DNA from: Sipunculus nudus | Lineage: Eukaryota; Annelida; Sipuncula; Golfingiida; Sipunculidae | Length of the DNA stretch: 64,000 nt | Assembly (NCBI GenBank): GCA_026874595.1 | Contig: CM049310.1 | Location: 55,183,058-55,247,057 of the forward strand | Direction of reading: 5' to 3' | Shown: piece after piece, positions 24,479 through 34,763 of the stretch | Position numbering within the stretch: the stretch's first letter is position 1 | Layout of the letters: every line of letters begins with the position of its first letter | Translations under genes and position numbers: made by a program | The notes under the pieces: model-generated | Seen by the model: the letters and a program-made list of their open reading frames with translations, nothing else | Database searches by the model: none | Told to the model about the DNA's origin: nothing

Positions 24479-25041
24479 CAGTTAGTGTAGCGACAGCCTC
24501 CTACCCCAAACGTCGATTGATGAACTGAAGACGATGAGGTGACAGTACAAGCTATTGCACGGCATTTTTTAAATTTTTTTATCTGCTTCTGGAACTTTCA
24601 TTTCTCCGAGTTAAGACAAAAAGTGACGGTAGTTTGTTTGGGAAAATAATAATTATTATATTCAGTGATGACTTGTCTACGTGTCTCCGTGCAGCACTTA
24701 TTAATACCAGGTCTGGTTTAACTCAAAGAACATTGTGGCTTGTCTCCACGTCTGTCATGACGGCTTGGCAGCGGGAAATAGGGATTTCGAAACGGCTGCG
24801 TGTAAGGATTTTGTTATAATAAAGCAAACGTCGAAGCATAATCAAAATGCTACTACATTATTAGAAAGTACCATTTTAGTTTATGTAATTGATAGAATAA
24901 GGTCAGTTTTATCATTATATGAAAAATCAAACTTATCCATCTGAAAGTTATAGGTTATTTTGTGCTCGGTAGTGCCAGATCGTAGTCCAAATTAGCCATG
25001 ACAACATGACACTTAGGCTCCTGAAATAAACTGACGGGCCT

Positions 25042-25319
25042 AGCCTAGAATTGTCTGATAATGATGTCATCATATGTATTCTGCAAATTACAAAAGAAAA
25101 CACATACATTAACAATACCTTGACATAAAGAAATACACAATGCATGTGTAAATAAAAATGATGCCAATTGTATCATTTTGCGATCATATAAAATAATAGA
25201 GTTTCGGTCTTTGCAGAACGATTCAATATTTCCTCGATATATTTATGCTGTTCAGGTCAATATTCTGCATATTAATGTAATGAATATTTGAAAAACCACA
25301 CGGCACAAACACTAATATT

Positions 25320-25364
<45 letters not shown>

Positions 25365-25588
25365 AAAATGCGTCAAAGAAAAATCAACAACAAATCATAA
25401 AACATCAACAAAACATTTGACATAGCAAAAAAATCACTATATGTTTTAAAATAAATTGTTACAGAGCAAATGTAACAGATATAAAAAAAAATCAATATTT
25501 TAATAGAACCTGATACAAGCAACTATATATATTAATTCTGGAGGGAGGAATGTCCGAGAGCGCACGGTACTCCTATATATAGAATTCT

Positions 25589-25662
<74 letters not shown>

Positions 25663-27005
25663 CGGTGATTACCAGCCTAAGAAAAGGCATCATATCTGTT
25701 AACTATTGTTGCTGAGGGTAAAAGTAAAAGAGTCAAATTAAATTTGTGTCCACGGAATATTCAGATGCATGGATTTTTATAAAGATCATTTATAACTATA
25801 TAGCAAAAGTAGAATGGGAATAATTAATATTTATAAATATCTAATTAGATTTATCAAAACGGGTTGGTTCTATAATTGCATGACGTCACCATGTTTTTTG
25901 TGGAATTTCAAGGTATGAATCTAAGCTAACAACAGTTTAGATAAAAATATATTAGGAGAATTTTTAAGACACCAGGTCATCTCTAGACAAATTTTAACTT
26001 GCAACCCCAAATGTCTTTTGTGTCGTGAAAGATTCTATTTATTAGTTTATTTATCTAAGATTTTACATTCAACCATCTCCTCTTAACTGCAAAACAAGAA
26101 TTTCTGAATCATTGTAATAGTTGAAGGAAGCACTTTCTATTTAGATGCCCTTATTATGCACATAACGTTTGAGAATAAAATCAGTGGCAAATTTATTTAA
26201 AAATATTCCTAAATTTGCATTTATCATTGTTGAAACATTATCAGGAGTGAAATTATTAGAATATAAATATCAAGATTGAAAAAGTTTTTAGAAAGAGTTG
26301 TTAACTTGAAAAAGTTGTAATTTTTTTTCGTATAAAAACCAACTATATGCTTAAACATACAAAGAGATTGTATTTTATAATCGCACATGTATTAGTGTGA
26401 TAGGCCTTTATATTATCTGGACTGTTGTATCCCTTTTCTAAGGTATATTTTAACAAGTTTTTTTTAATATCGTAGAACTCTTACATAGTGAAAGACATTT
26501 CGTGTAAGTTTGTGTGGTACCTTTATGTTTGCTGATGTTCAAGCGATGTCCTACTGGGATATATTGAATGTCCATGTTTGTTCAAAAATATATTACAGCT
26601 GTTTCACTATTGAATATCAACTCAATTTATAAATGTAATTTAATGCCGTATTAGCCAATTATTATGTCATATTTTAGTGTATAGCTTGTACTGTATTGTT
26701 CACTCACTAAAAGCCAGAATTATTACATGCATAAGCAATTTAAATATATATGCATGCAACTTTAAATATAATTAAACTGCATTTGGACTGTGGCTCTTAA
26801 TTGACCATAAGTAAACCAGTGCGTGTCTGTGACTTCCGAGTTTACACATTTAGATCACATCCCAGCACTTCTGAGTGACTTAACTTTCAGATTAGGGAAT
26901 GGATAACTACGATTCTTCACAGAATGATAGTGCAGATCTAATTCTATCGAAATAAGCAGAATGGCATTAAAGCGTTAGCATTTTGTATATACATTATTGC
27001 TTTAT
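25042..27005. other. AT-rich DNA with (AT)n tracts at 25322-25361 and 25592-25659
   Basis: Two long AT dinucleotide microsatellites were found but no gene. Confidence 0.7.
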
Positions 27006-28304
27006 TGCTTGCCGGAAATCTTCGATTTCGGCAAGCATGTTGGTCAGTTCCGTATGTCTGTTTGTTTGTTTGTTTGCAATGACGTTGCTTTGTCTGTCTG
27101 TCCTCAGTCTAAAATGAACTGTTTCGCAGCGATCGCTTTCAAAGTTTACATGGTTGATAGAAAACTAAAAGTCCCCGAAGCCTCCTTTTTTTGTCATAAC
27201 GGGCAAAAGTGAAGGTCAAGGTCATTGAAAAAATTCGAAAGTTTATTATCAAGACTCAGTAACTAATGGTCGTATCTACTTTATACGTAGCTCATTTTAA
27301 TCGTCATTCCAAGGCCTTTTTTTAGTGTGCAGCTGCCTCAAATTTGCTGTAACCATGGTTACTCATTTTGGGCAAAAATTCATGTATTCGAAAATAAGGG
27401 GTCTTATTATTCTATTTTTTTTTCAGTTTTAAAGCTACAGAGGTCTAGTTTTTTTTTGCATCAGGTAGCATACAAGTAGTGTTATTTGATTATATTATCA
27501 GTCTCGCAATGGCTCGTACAATAATCTCGCCAAACGAGATATTTCGATATATCGCTTAGTGATGGCCAGGAGTCCACAAGTATGCAGGAATCATTTTGAA
27601 ACTGATATATCTTATGTGTAACACTTATTTCTCGAAACGGATTTTTCCTTTTTTCCGGATACGGGCACTAGAGGGCGCTGCACTCGAACCTCCTCAAAAT
27701 ACCATTTTTTGGTCATATCTCCAAAACTATAAACCTCATTTACAGAAATTGTAGCTTATTTTCTTCCTCTGGGTCTTCTCCATAACCTGAGTAAGTCTGT
27801 CGATTTGTCATTACTCCTCAAATTTGCCTGTTTGCTGGTATTTGTGTCTCTCATTTACCATTCTACATGCAACATTTTAAAAGGAATCCTTTCAAACTGA
27901 TATAGCTTTTGTCATACACTAATATCTCGAAAGTGTTTATTGATTTTCGGGATATTGCCGCTAGGAGGCGCTACACTCGAACCACTGCAACATATTATTT
28001 GTTGGCCATACCTCCAAAACTGTGAACCTTATCTGCACCAACTAAATGCCTTCTCCATATGCTTATCTAGTCATCTGTTTTCTCAAAAGTGTTCGTGTGT
28101 CAGTATGTCTGTCCGTTTGTCGGTTGTTGTCAACTTTGTCTGCTTTCACGTTCTTTTGTGTGATATATGTCATTATACAGGCCACAAATCCTCAGCAATC
28201 GCTCTGAAAGTCACTCATTTGATGGAAAACCGACAATTTGTATCGTCTTTCCGTCTGTCTGTCATTTATACTTCCGGCAAGCGCTCGACCTCTGGTCGTC
28301 TAGT
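27006..28304 (+). mobile_element. Helentron-like non-autonomous element, 1.3 kb
   Basis: The 5' end has GCTTGCCGGAA (27007-27017), whose perfect 11-bp inverse TTCCGGCAAGC lies near the 3' end (28272-28282). Next come a 3' hairpin, CGACC-TCT-GGTCG (28286-28298), and CTAGT (28300-28304). The 5' end also folds on itself (CTTGCCG...CGGCAAG, 27008-27035). A 5' sequence repeated inverted just before a 3' hairpin, ending near CTAGT, is the layout described for Helentron-associated (INE-1-like) elements. The interior has two units of about 293 bp with GGCGCTGCACTCGAACC (27674) and GGCGCTACACTCGAACC (27967). TCTGTCTGTC runs occur at both ends. Frames at 26997-27212 and 27940-28311 are repeat translation, not genes. 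Confidence 0.65.
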
Positions 28305-28630
28305 TAAATAAAGTTTCCGTTTTCCGGCTTCCGAGTTTTACACACGATCCCGCCATGACACCTTCAGTTTCGAACAAGAAGGACCGCTTCATTTGAATCG
28401 GTGCTATAGAGATGAAAGGAGGTAATAAATGTTATTATGTTTGTGTAACAACATGTTTTCTTCGATAATGAGCACATGTAACACGACAATATAAGCTTTT
28501 GATGCCAAATAATACCACACAGCAAATATTTTGATCCGACCCTTCGGATGGATGTTCTAATATGACTTGCATCATGACTCCAGGCCCGTCAGTTTATTTC
28601 GGAAGCCTGAGTGTCATGTTGTCATGGCTA

Positions 28631-29955
28631 CAGTTACTGATAATGCCGGGATCTTAAGTTTGGATAAGAAATTTTAGCAATCTGAATCACTTTTAAATAA
28701 TCGTCAGTAATGTTTCATTTGGTAAAAGGATTTGATCTCATCCATAAATCTTTCGGTGAACTTAACTCCTTTCCCTGTACGATTATTATCTTTATAATTA
28801 ATTATTCTCGTTTCTTTTTTTTCTAAATTGAAGAAATATTTTGAACAACGTTCTCCTTCTTCAAACCATTGTACTCATGATCTAATAATTTGTCCGTCTG
28901 TAACACATGCATAATACTCTATTTTTTTTTTATATATCATATAAACTTTGGCTGGACTGGTCATTTCAATTCTAATTGTTTTCGGCTCCCGCTAATTTCG
29001 CTTCCAGGGTTTAATGAGATCCGATATTTCTTTCCTCTTTTCTTCCTTTGAATAGTCAATAGAAATTTCTTTTATTTTGAATTTTAAATATTTCTAACAC
29101 TGCTGATCGTTTAAATATTTATTTTGCTTTGTCCTCAAGTGTTCTATATTGTTTTGTATACCAGTAATATATAATCTGGATTATCCAGTAATGAAACATT
29201 TAGTTTCCAATAGGAAAGACAGTGATTTAAATTCGACACTGAACCTACCGAGCAGACTACGGCCGAATGGTCATTTAAGATTACTGGTTTTATCGAAACA
29301 TTGTTTATATGTGCATTTAGCTCAGCGCCAATATAGAGATAATCCAGTCTCCCTTGCCTTTTAGGCGTTTTTTGACCTGCATGTATACTTGGAGTTTCCT
29401 GGGTGTCTTATTCTCCAAAGATCGATTAATCCATCTTCAGATAAATTAGATTTTAATAATTTTACTGATTTAGGTTTTGACTTAAAAATTAGCTTCATCT
29501 TCGTCAATATGACTTAAACATAGGATAAAGTCTCCTCCCCATTTTATGTTAGTGTCCGTATCAAGAGTAAGTGTTTCTATTATACTCGTGACTTTATTCA
29601 AAAAGTAATTTGTTCAGTCTCAGTATTTAGAGCGTACGTGTTTATAAGGAGATATTTTTACCATTTATCACTGCTTTTATTAAAATATACCGGCCATTTG
29701 TATTGGTATATTTAGTTATCGCCTCGAAGTCAATATTTATCCCGACAAGAATCATGACCCCTCTCGCTAAATTTGTGCCGTGAGAAAAGAAAATAGCCCC
29801 TGGCCATTCTTTCTTCAACCTCGTTTCCACAGTTTTATGTACAGTGCGTTTCCTGCAAAAATATAATACTATTGGCAATTTGATAACCATTTGTATATTT
29901 GCTTGCTTTTCTTACTTTTCCCAAAGCCCCTTACATTAAGTGTTATTACCGGAAA
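28631..29955 (-). pseudogene. L1-like LINE ORF2, endonuclease and linker
   Basis: Minus strand, reading down from 29955: ITLNVRGFGKSKKSKQIYKW, the start of an APE-type endonuclease; then, after a frameshift, FLQETHCT with the catalytic Glu (codons at 29855-29844). These are followed by IFFSHGTNLARGVMILV, TNGRYILIKAVINGK, NIKWGGDF, LIDLWRIRHPGNSKYT and ILNDHSAVVCS (about 29270), which holds the terminal DH motif. The linker to the reverse transcriptase shows QWFEEGERCSKYFFNLEKKE at about 28865-28805 and FLSKLKIPALSVT at the junction. Order, spacing and motifs fit L1-clade elements. Stops and at least two frameshifts make it non-functional. The endonuclease would nick target DNA for target-primed reverse transcription. 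Confidence 0.88.
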
Positions 29956-30615
29956 ATTGAATTGAGTATACGTAGTAGTTTGTTTGTAGTCATGCATGTA
30001 ATTCACTCGATAGACGAAGTTCCTGTTTTTTACTTTATACCCAGTTGTAACAACATACACGTCGCCACCATTATCAAATGACTCAATATAAAGTATAACT
30101 TTGCTTAAACTGAGCTTATCCTGACACATATACCCCGAACCTGACATGCTAACTGAATCACATGTCTTGACAACATATAACAAATAAGGAAATTTAAAGT
30201 CAAAATCATATTTGAACCAAAAGAATGACGCTTTCGGCGCTGTACGAGAAATGCAAGATTTTAGCTGTAAATTAAAGCTATGCTAAACGCTTTCGGATAT
30301 TCGATATGTAGCCTAAAAATTATATTTGTTTGAATGTTTAAAAATATATAAAGAATTTAATACTCGTAATATTTTTTTTGAAAATCGCAGGAAAAAGGAC
30401 AGAACAGACCGGCTCCGCATAATGTATCAGTCTCCCAGTAACATTAACGAAGTGCTTTTGTCATATATCAATACATAAACCTATTTATCACTTAACAAAT
30501 ATAATTTAACTGAACATGTAAACCACATTATACACAATGTGAACATTTCCTGTCAAACGAATATACGTACTTCAAAAATATTTATTTTTTTATCACGCTT
30601 TTGGTGTAGACGTGA
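29956..30615 (-). other. LINE inter-ORF region
   Basis: Lies between ORF1 and ORF2. A minus-strand frame at 29869-30183 overlaps the ORF2 start but has no motif above about 29955. Confidence 0.4.
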
Positions 30616-30823
30616 TAGGTGACGTCAACGCAGTTGTGTCGGAGTACTGTCTCTGTGGATTTTGTTTTGTCGCCTCTGCCCAAAAGTAGTAAGCCCCGCA
30701 CTACTGAACTTGTGAGGCTTATTTCGCCTGTCTTCGACACACACTGTTCCGTCAGCTGTCCAACAATCCTAGATAATTTTTTATCGTACCAAACTCAAAG
30801 CGTTTTGGAACATTGCCAACCTT

Positions 30824-31219
30824 CAGTGGCGTCAATTTTTCTTCCAGGGTGGGTGGATGACTTATGTATATATAAATACACACACACATACACCCACATA
30901 TATATATATACCTTTTTTCAGGGTCTCCGAGTGACATTAAACTATATGTATATATATATATACACTTAATTTTATTTCAAATAATTATAATGTTTTAGAA
31001 AATAAGTTATTTTGTGAATTCTAAGCAAGGTTTAGTTATAACATTGTTTAATTGTTTCGTAAATGGAGCAAAAGTCTTTAATTCTATTTATTAATATATT
31101 TCATTTGCAATATTATAATATTATTCTCTGAAAAGTGGGGGGATGATTACATTGACCATCCCCCCTTGCCAAAAAGTGGGGGGTATATATATACCCCCAC
31201 CCCTATATTGACGACCCTG
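30824..31219. mobile_element. hAT-type MITE in LINE ORF1, 8-bp target duplication
   Basis: CCAACCTT occurs at 30816-30823 and 31220-31227. The left end is CAGTGGCGTCAAT and the right end, reverse-complemented, is CAGGGTCGTCAAT. An 8-bp duplication with CAG-starting termini is the hAT signature. Excising the element plus one duplication restores the ORF1 reading across the site. The interior is simple AT/CA repeats (30870-30962) and two G-run hairpins (31137-31200); no coding capacity. A related end, ATTGACGCCACTG, lies at 38660-38672. Confidence 0.9.
31137..31200. repeat. Two adjacent G-run/C-run hairpins
   Basis: GGGGGGATG (31137-31145) pairs with CATCCCCCC (31157-31165). GTGGGGGG at 31176 pairs with CCCCCAC ending at 31200 around a TATATATATA loop. 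Both stems start from AAAAAGTGGGGGG-like sequence. They belong to the hAT-type MITE. Confidence 0.8.
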
Positions 31220-31569
31220 CCAACCTTGTTCTGGTTAAGTCTTCATTTATGTTAACCCCTTTTGTCGTCTTACTGGCCATTTTTAAGCGTGACTTTGCTT
31301 TCATCATGACGCGTTTTGTCGAGTACGACAGAAAACTTGACCAGGATTTGCCGTCTATTTTACATTCATAATGTTGAAGTCTATTTTCCATTGCGGCATC
31401 GACAAGGCCTTCCAAGGATGACCTTATAGTTTCAGATTTCAGAGTAGCACTCAGGAGTTTTGTGAACCTCTCAACATCATCAGGGAAGAGATCAGAGTCA
31501 ATATCCAGCTTTTTGTCTTTAGCATTCAGATTGAAATGGATAATCTCCAGGAGAGTCAAAATTAGCCAT

Positions 31570-31957
31570 ATTAGAGCGTTTATTGTTAGTAGTGTTTAAA
31601 CCACCATCACCAGAAAAGTAACTGAGAATTTCTTTCTTTTAGACAGACATTCCTGCTATCTCTGTTGCCATTTGTTTGTTTACACAGTGTAACCAAAATG
31701 AAGAACTTGACTTACATAATACGATCAGTTACAGTGTACGTTAAACACCTCTGAAAATGTACAATATTTGCAATAATTTAATTATTTAGACTTCAGCCTT
31801 TCAAACATGTATGATAGAGAACTTTAAACATGAGATTGCCCCATAATATCTACCAACAAACGTATTTTGAACTCACATTCTTAATATTTCTACGGAGCCG
31901 GTATCATCTGAGTATTACTCGAACAGCGCCATCTGGGACCCTTTTTAGGAAAGAATC
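31570..31957. other. Region 5' of LINE ORF1
   Basis: Probably LINE 5' untranslated sequence on the minus strand. No other feature was recognised. Confidence 0.35.
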
Positions 31958-32082
31958 GGTTGATATTACATTATCAGTTGATTTGTTATGTTTGTGTTAC
32001 ATTGTCGGTTAATTTCTTATTACAGTATCGGTTAATCATTCATTATAAGATGATTATTACATTATCAGTTGTAACATCCCCA
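31958..32082 (-). repeat. TTACATTATCGGTT array, third copy
   Basis: Repeats of TTACATTATCRGTT end in CATTATCAGTTGTAACA at 32082. The reverse complement matches the outer end of the 18213 array, including TGTTACAACTGATAATG and TCATCTTATAATG. Flanks are ACCCC before 18213 and TCCCC after 32082. Confidence 0.7.
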
Positions 32083-32526
32083 CAATGTTCCATGGCTTCT
32101 GAATACACCAGCAGGTACACATGCAGTGAAGGGGACAATATAGCGTTGGATAAGAATTGATTCAAGGCAAATGCCATAAATATAAGTTTTTTTGTGGTAA
32201 GGACTTTACGGATTTTTTAAGCTTATGTAAGGATACGCATATGAAACGCAAACGGAAGATGTTTCCTTGAAATGCAACAATTTTTATTTTAATGTTTAAC
32301 AGTTGAGACAAGTAGTCCCGGCCGTCTCACAGTACCAAGACAGAAGAGAATCGCTTCGAGTAGAATCGACCTCTGGCGGGAGGGTGGTGTAATCCTTAAT
32401 CTGGTGCAATCGATCCCGTTTAATTGAATATTGTATTTGTCAATTGATTATATTCATAGCGGACAATTCAAATAAAAGAGGTGTCAAGATTCAAGATTGC
32501 GGTCGTCATTATGATACTGTGTATTA

Positions 32527-32864
32527 GGCCAAAAAAGATTAAAGGTATGGTTCTCAGGCACCGCCCGCATCAATTTTAAACCCCCGCATCAAAAATTTTT
32601 ATTTTGATTTTCAATAAAAACTTTCCAATTTTGAGCTGCTACCGCTCCGACATTTCTTTCAAAAAGATAAAACCATACAATTTCCTTTGTTTTGTAGTGC
32701 TTTTACTTATTTAACAAAATAAAACTGTTATTTTCATGCTTTTCCCTTATCATTTGACATTTCTATCGAAACATACCAAAAAATTTAAAATAAAAAAGCG
32801 CCCGCCCGCATTGATTCCCGAAAAAAATTGCCTGAGAACCATACCTTTTTTTTTTATTTTGGCC
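32527..32864 (-). mobile_element. MITE, GGCCAAAA family, best-preserved copy
   Basis: TTA occurs at 32524-32526 and 32865-32867. The 338-bp element begins GGCCAAAAAAGATTAAAGG and ends TTTTTATTTTGGCC. Both ends hold the 18-bp motif AGGTATGGTTCTCAGGCA in inverted orientation, then CCGCCCGCAT-type GC blocks. TTA duplication and size suit a Harbinger-type MITE. No coding capacity. Related copies lie at 5703, 11660 and 63119. Confidence 0.88.
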
Positions 32865-33114
32865 TTATGTATTCAAGTGTGGCCCGGCCTTATGAACAAC
32901 TGGGAAGAATAGTTTGCATAGATCTTTTTGTTGGTTATTACTATTGGTTATTTTCCGGTTGAATATTTTGAATAATTTACAGTCTAAATTCTTTTATTCG
33001 CCAACATTGGGATCGGGGGATTTTGGGCGATAAGCGAGGGTGGTGGTTTATAGGGGTCCAAATGGGAAAGGCAGGGTGCTTAAATCGGGCCATACAAAAT
33101 TTATTAGGCTTGTC

Positions 33115-33402
33115 TTTAAATGCGTCAATATCTGAATGTTCGCTATAGTTGGAGCTCTCGAAATATCGGAAGACGGTCTTAATGGTCTGGCGGACTTCGG
33201 CGGATGTGGGCGGAGGTTGGGGAACTATTTCCTAAGGTTCACAGGTCGGACTGGCTGTATCATCGCCTCCTCTCACTGTTTCCATGATATCTTGATCGCT
33301 CAAAGGTTGTGCCGTTCCGATGTTCTTATCGGCAGTGACGAATTCCTGAGGAGACATACGTGCACTGTGGTCGATCCCGAGGGTATATGGAACTCTTCAT
33401 AA
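33115..33402 (-). pseudogene. Tigger/pogo-like transposase C-terminal remnant
   Basis: Minus-strand translation contains EFVTADKNIGTAQPLSDQDI and METVRGGDD. These are followed, after a stop, by PPPTSAEVRQTIKTVFRYFE and SSNYSEHSDID. The pattern 'LTDEDI...V' then 'PTxxEALxALxxLRRYFE' is the usual C-terminal tail of Tigger-type (DDE, pogo family) transposases. The catalytic domain was not recognised upstream (33403-34060), so this is a fragment or strongly decayed. Alternative: an old host gene derived from Tigger, but the in-frame stop argues against function. Confidence 0.5.
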
Positions 33403-34289
33403 AAGTGGAAGGATACTGTTTGCTTCTGGACCGTCTTGTTGATCTGTTTTATATGGCTGGTCACCCCTGGGTATAACGCGGGTGTGTTTCAAATTGCCGA
33501 TGGTGGCGCTGCAAACGGAATCCTAGGCACGTATTGTTCAGTGAACAGCGTCACTGAGGGCAATACTTGTAGGTTTGCGGTTGTCTTTAAACGATATGAT
33601 GTGACCAAGTCGCAATCGGCGCTACCATGCAAAACAACTCTAGGTGTGAAATCAACATCGGTTACTCGGCTTCTGACAGCTGTCCACAAACAAATCAAGG
33701 GTGTTAAGTCATCAATTAATTAGTGGCACCGGGTACCTGATCCACAAGAAGTTAGGCGTGACATGTTGTAAAAACCGCCCCCTGCAGGTCAGCTGAGCTT
33801 GAGCGATAACACACCGGCTTGATGAAATAATTTCAACTTGTCTTTAGTTGGAATCAGGGAGTTCGCATGTGATCAAGGGAATGTTGCACATTGGAATAAA
33901 AAACACCTATCGGATGGCGGACAGCAAGGCTGGCAAATGAACGAGGTAAATAAGTAGTAAGGAAATCGGGACTTTGTCATTTGTTGGCGGAAAGCGCAGT
34001 TGGCGGATGAAAGAGGTAAGACGGTACACTGTAGCTTTGAAATAGAGTTTATAGTAAATGTTTGGTGTGCACTCTGGTATGTCTGAAATATCTAATAATG
34101 TGTACGTTACGAAAGAGAATCTTTGATAAATTGCTAAATAGACAGGTTGCTCTCGTTCAGTTGCGTTGTTTGTTCTTGATCATGCAGCAGCGATGCCGTC
34201 AAATCCACCGTCAGAGTCCGAGTCCGAGTATAACTCAGACCCAATCAAGAGTCCTTGAGGCTGGAATCCAAGTTCACATAATTCGAGTC
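33403..34289. other. Unassigned region next to the Tigger-like fragment
   Basis: Overlapping plus (33436-33723) and minus (33489-33698) frames are open but show no clear motif. They may be decayed transposase. Confidence 0.35.
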
Positions 34290-34763
34290 CGGGTCAACCA
34301 GGGACCCATGGGCCTCTACGCTCAGCTGAATTTTTTAAAGGATAGATTTTTATAAGCTTTTTTTTCAAACCATGGGTCCTGTGATGAGTTTGAAGCCCAC
34401 CTATCTACCCTAACTGGAGTTATCATCCATAAGCTTCATTTTTAATGTATGGGCCTTGTGACCTTCACCTAGTGACCCCAACATCGTAAGGAACCTTCCT
34501 TTATTGGCAGATGCGTCACATGGAAAACGGAAAGTTTGTAATGAAAAGTTTGAATTAAAATACATTCACAATCTTGTAAAAAGAAGTTGGACCTTGACCT
34601 TTGACCTCATAACACAACAAGTGACCCATGGGTCATGACGCTCAGCTGACTGGGTAGAGATTTACCAAAGGAAATTTTATCAACTGAATGATAGTATATA
34701 CCCATTCAACTGAAGCATAAAACAGATTAACTAACAAGCAAAGATTGCGACTTTATTTATATA
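34290..34763 (-). repeat. DR1-containing repeat, distal part
   Basis: Contains CCCATGGG-type sequence beside CGCTCAGCTGA (about 34305-34320 and 34630-34650) and a perfect DR1 pair, TGACCT T TGACCT, at 34595-34607. It appears to be the same repeat as 36119-36553, interrupted by the 339-bp satellite. Confidence 0.55.

Larger units (their letters stand above)
24485..28630. mobile_element. 4.1-kb insertion inside L1-like ORF2
   Basis: CAGTTA lies immediately left (24479-24484) and right (28631-28636), as a 6-bp target duplication would. Removing the insert and one CAGTTA joins minus-strand KLKIPALSVT to AMPQLIK and on to DILEALKDMK, a continuous L1 reading apart from one 1-bp indel. Within it a 49-bp inverted repeat begins TAGCCATGACAACATGACAC at 24993-25041. 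Its other arm is at 28582-28630, exactly at the right junction, with about 94 percent identity. The left 0.5 kb outside that arm may be a second insertion. No transposase is visible. It contains two (AT)n tracts and the Helentron-like repeat at 27006. Confidence 0.65.
30616..31569 (-). pseudogene. L1-like LINE ORF1 (FP/zinc-finger-type) remnant, split by a hAT-type element
   Basis: The minus-strand frame opens with an ATG at 31569 (MANFDSPGDYPFQSE), shifts frame, and continues with LDIDSDLFPDDVERFTKLLS and MENRLQHYECKID. It reaches NEDLTRTRLA at 31230, where a 396-bp element interrupts. Beyond it the frame resumes MFQNALSLVR, then a stop, then DCWTADGTVCVEDR, NKPHKFSS and an end near 30616. 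A block of the type 'NEDLT...L...A...SCWT.DG.I.VKD' is found in ORF1-like proteins of LINEs and in baculovirus FP-like domains. Position, 5' of ORF2 on the same strand, supports ORF1. It would coat LINE RNA. The copy is broken. Confidence 0.75.

Noticed and set aside
27940-28311. 123-codon plus-strand open frame
   Set aside because: Lies inside the tandem units and 3' end of a Helentron-like repeat.
30619-30969. 116-codon plus-strand open frame
   Set aside because: Antisense to LINE ORF1 and running into the hAT-type MITE and its AT/CA simple repeats.
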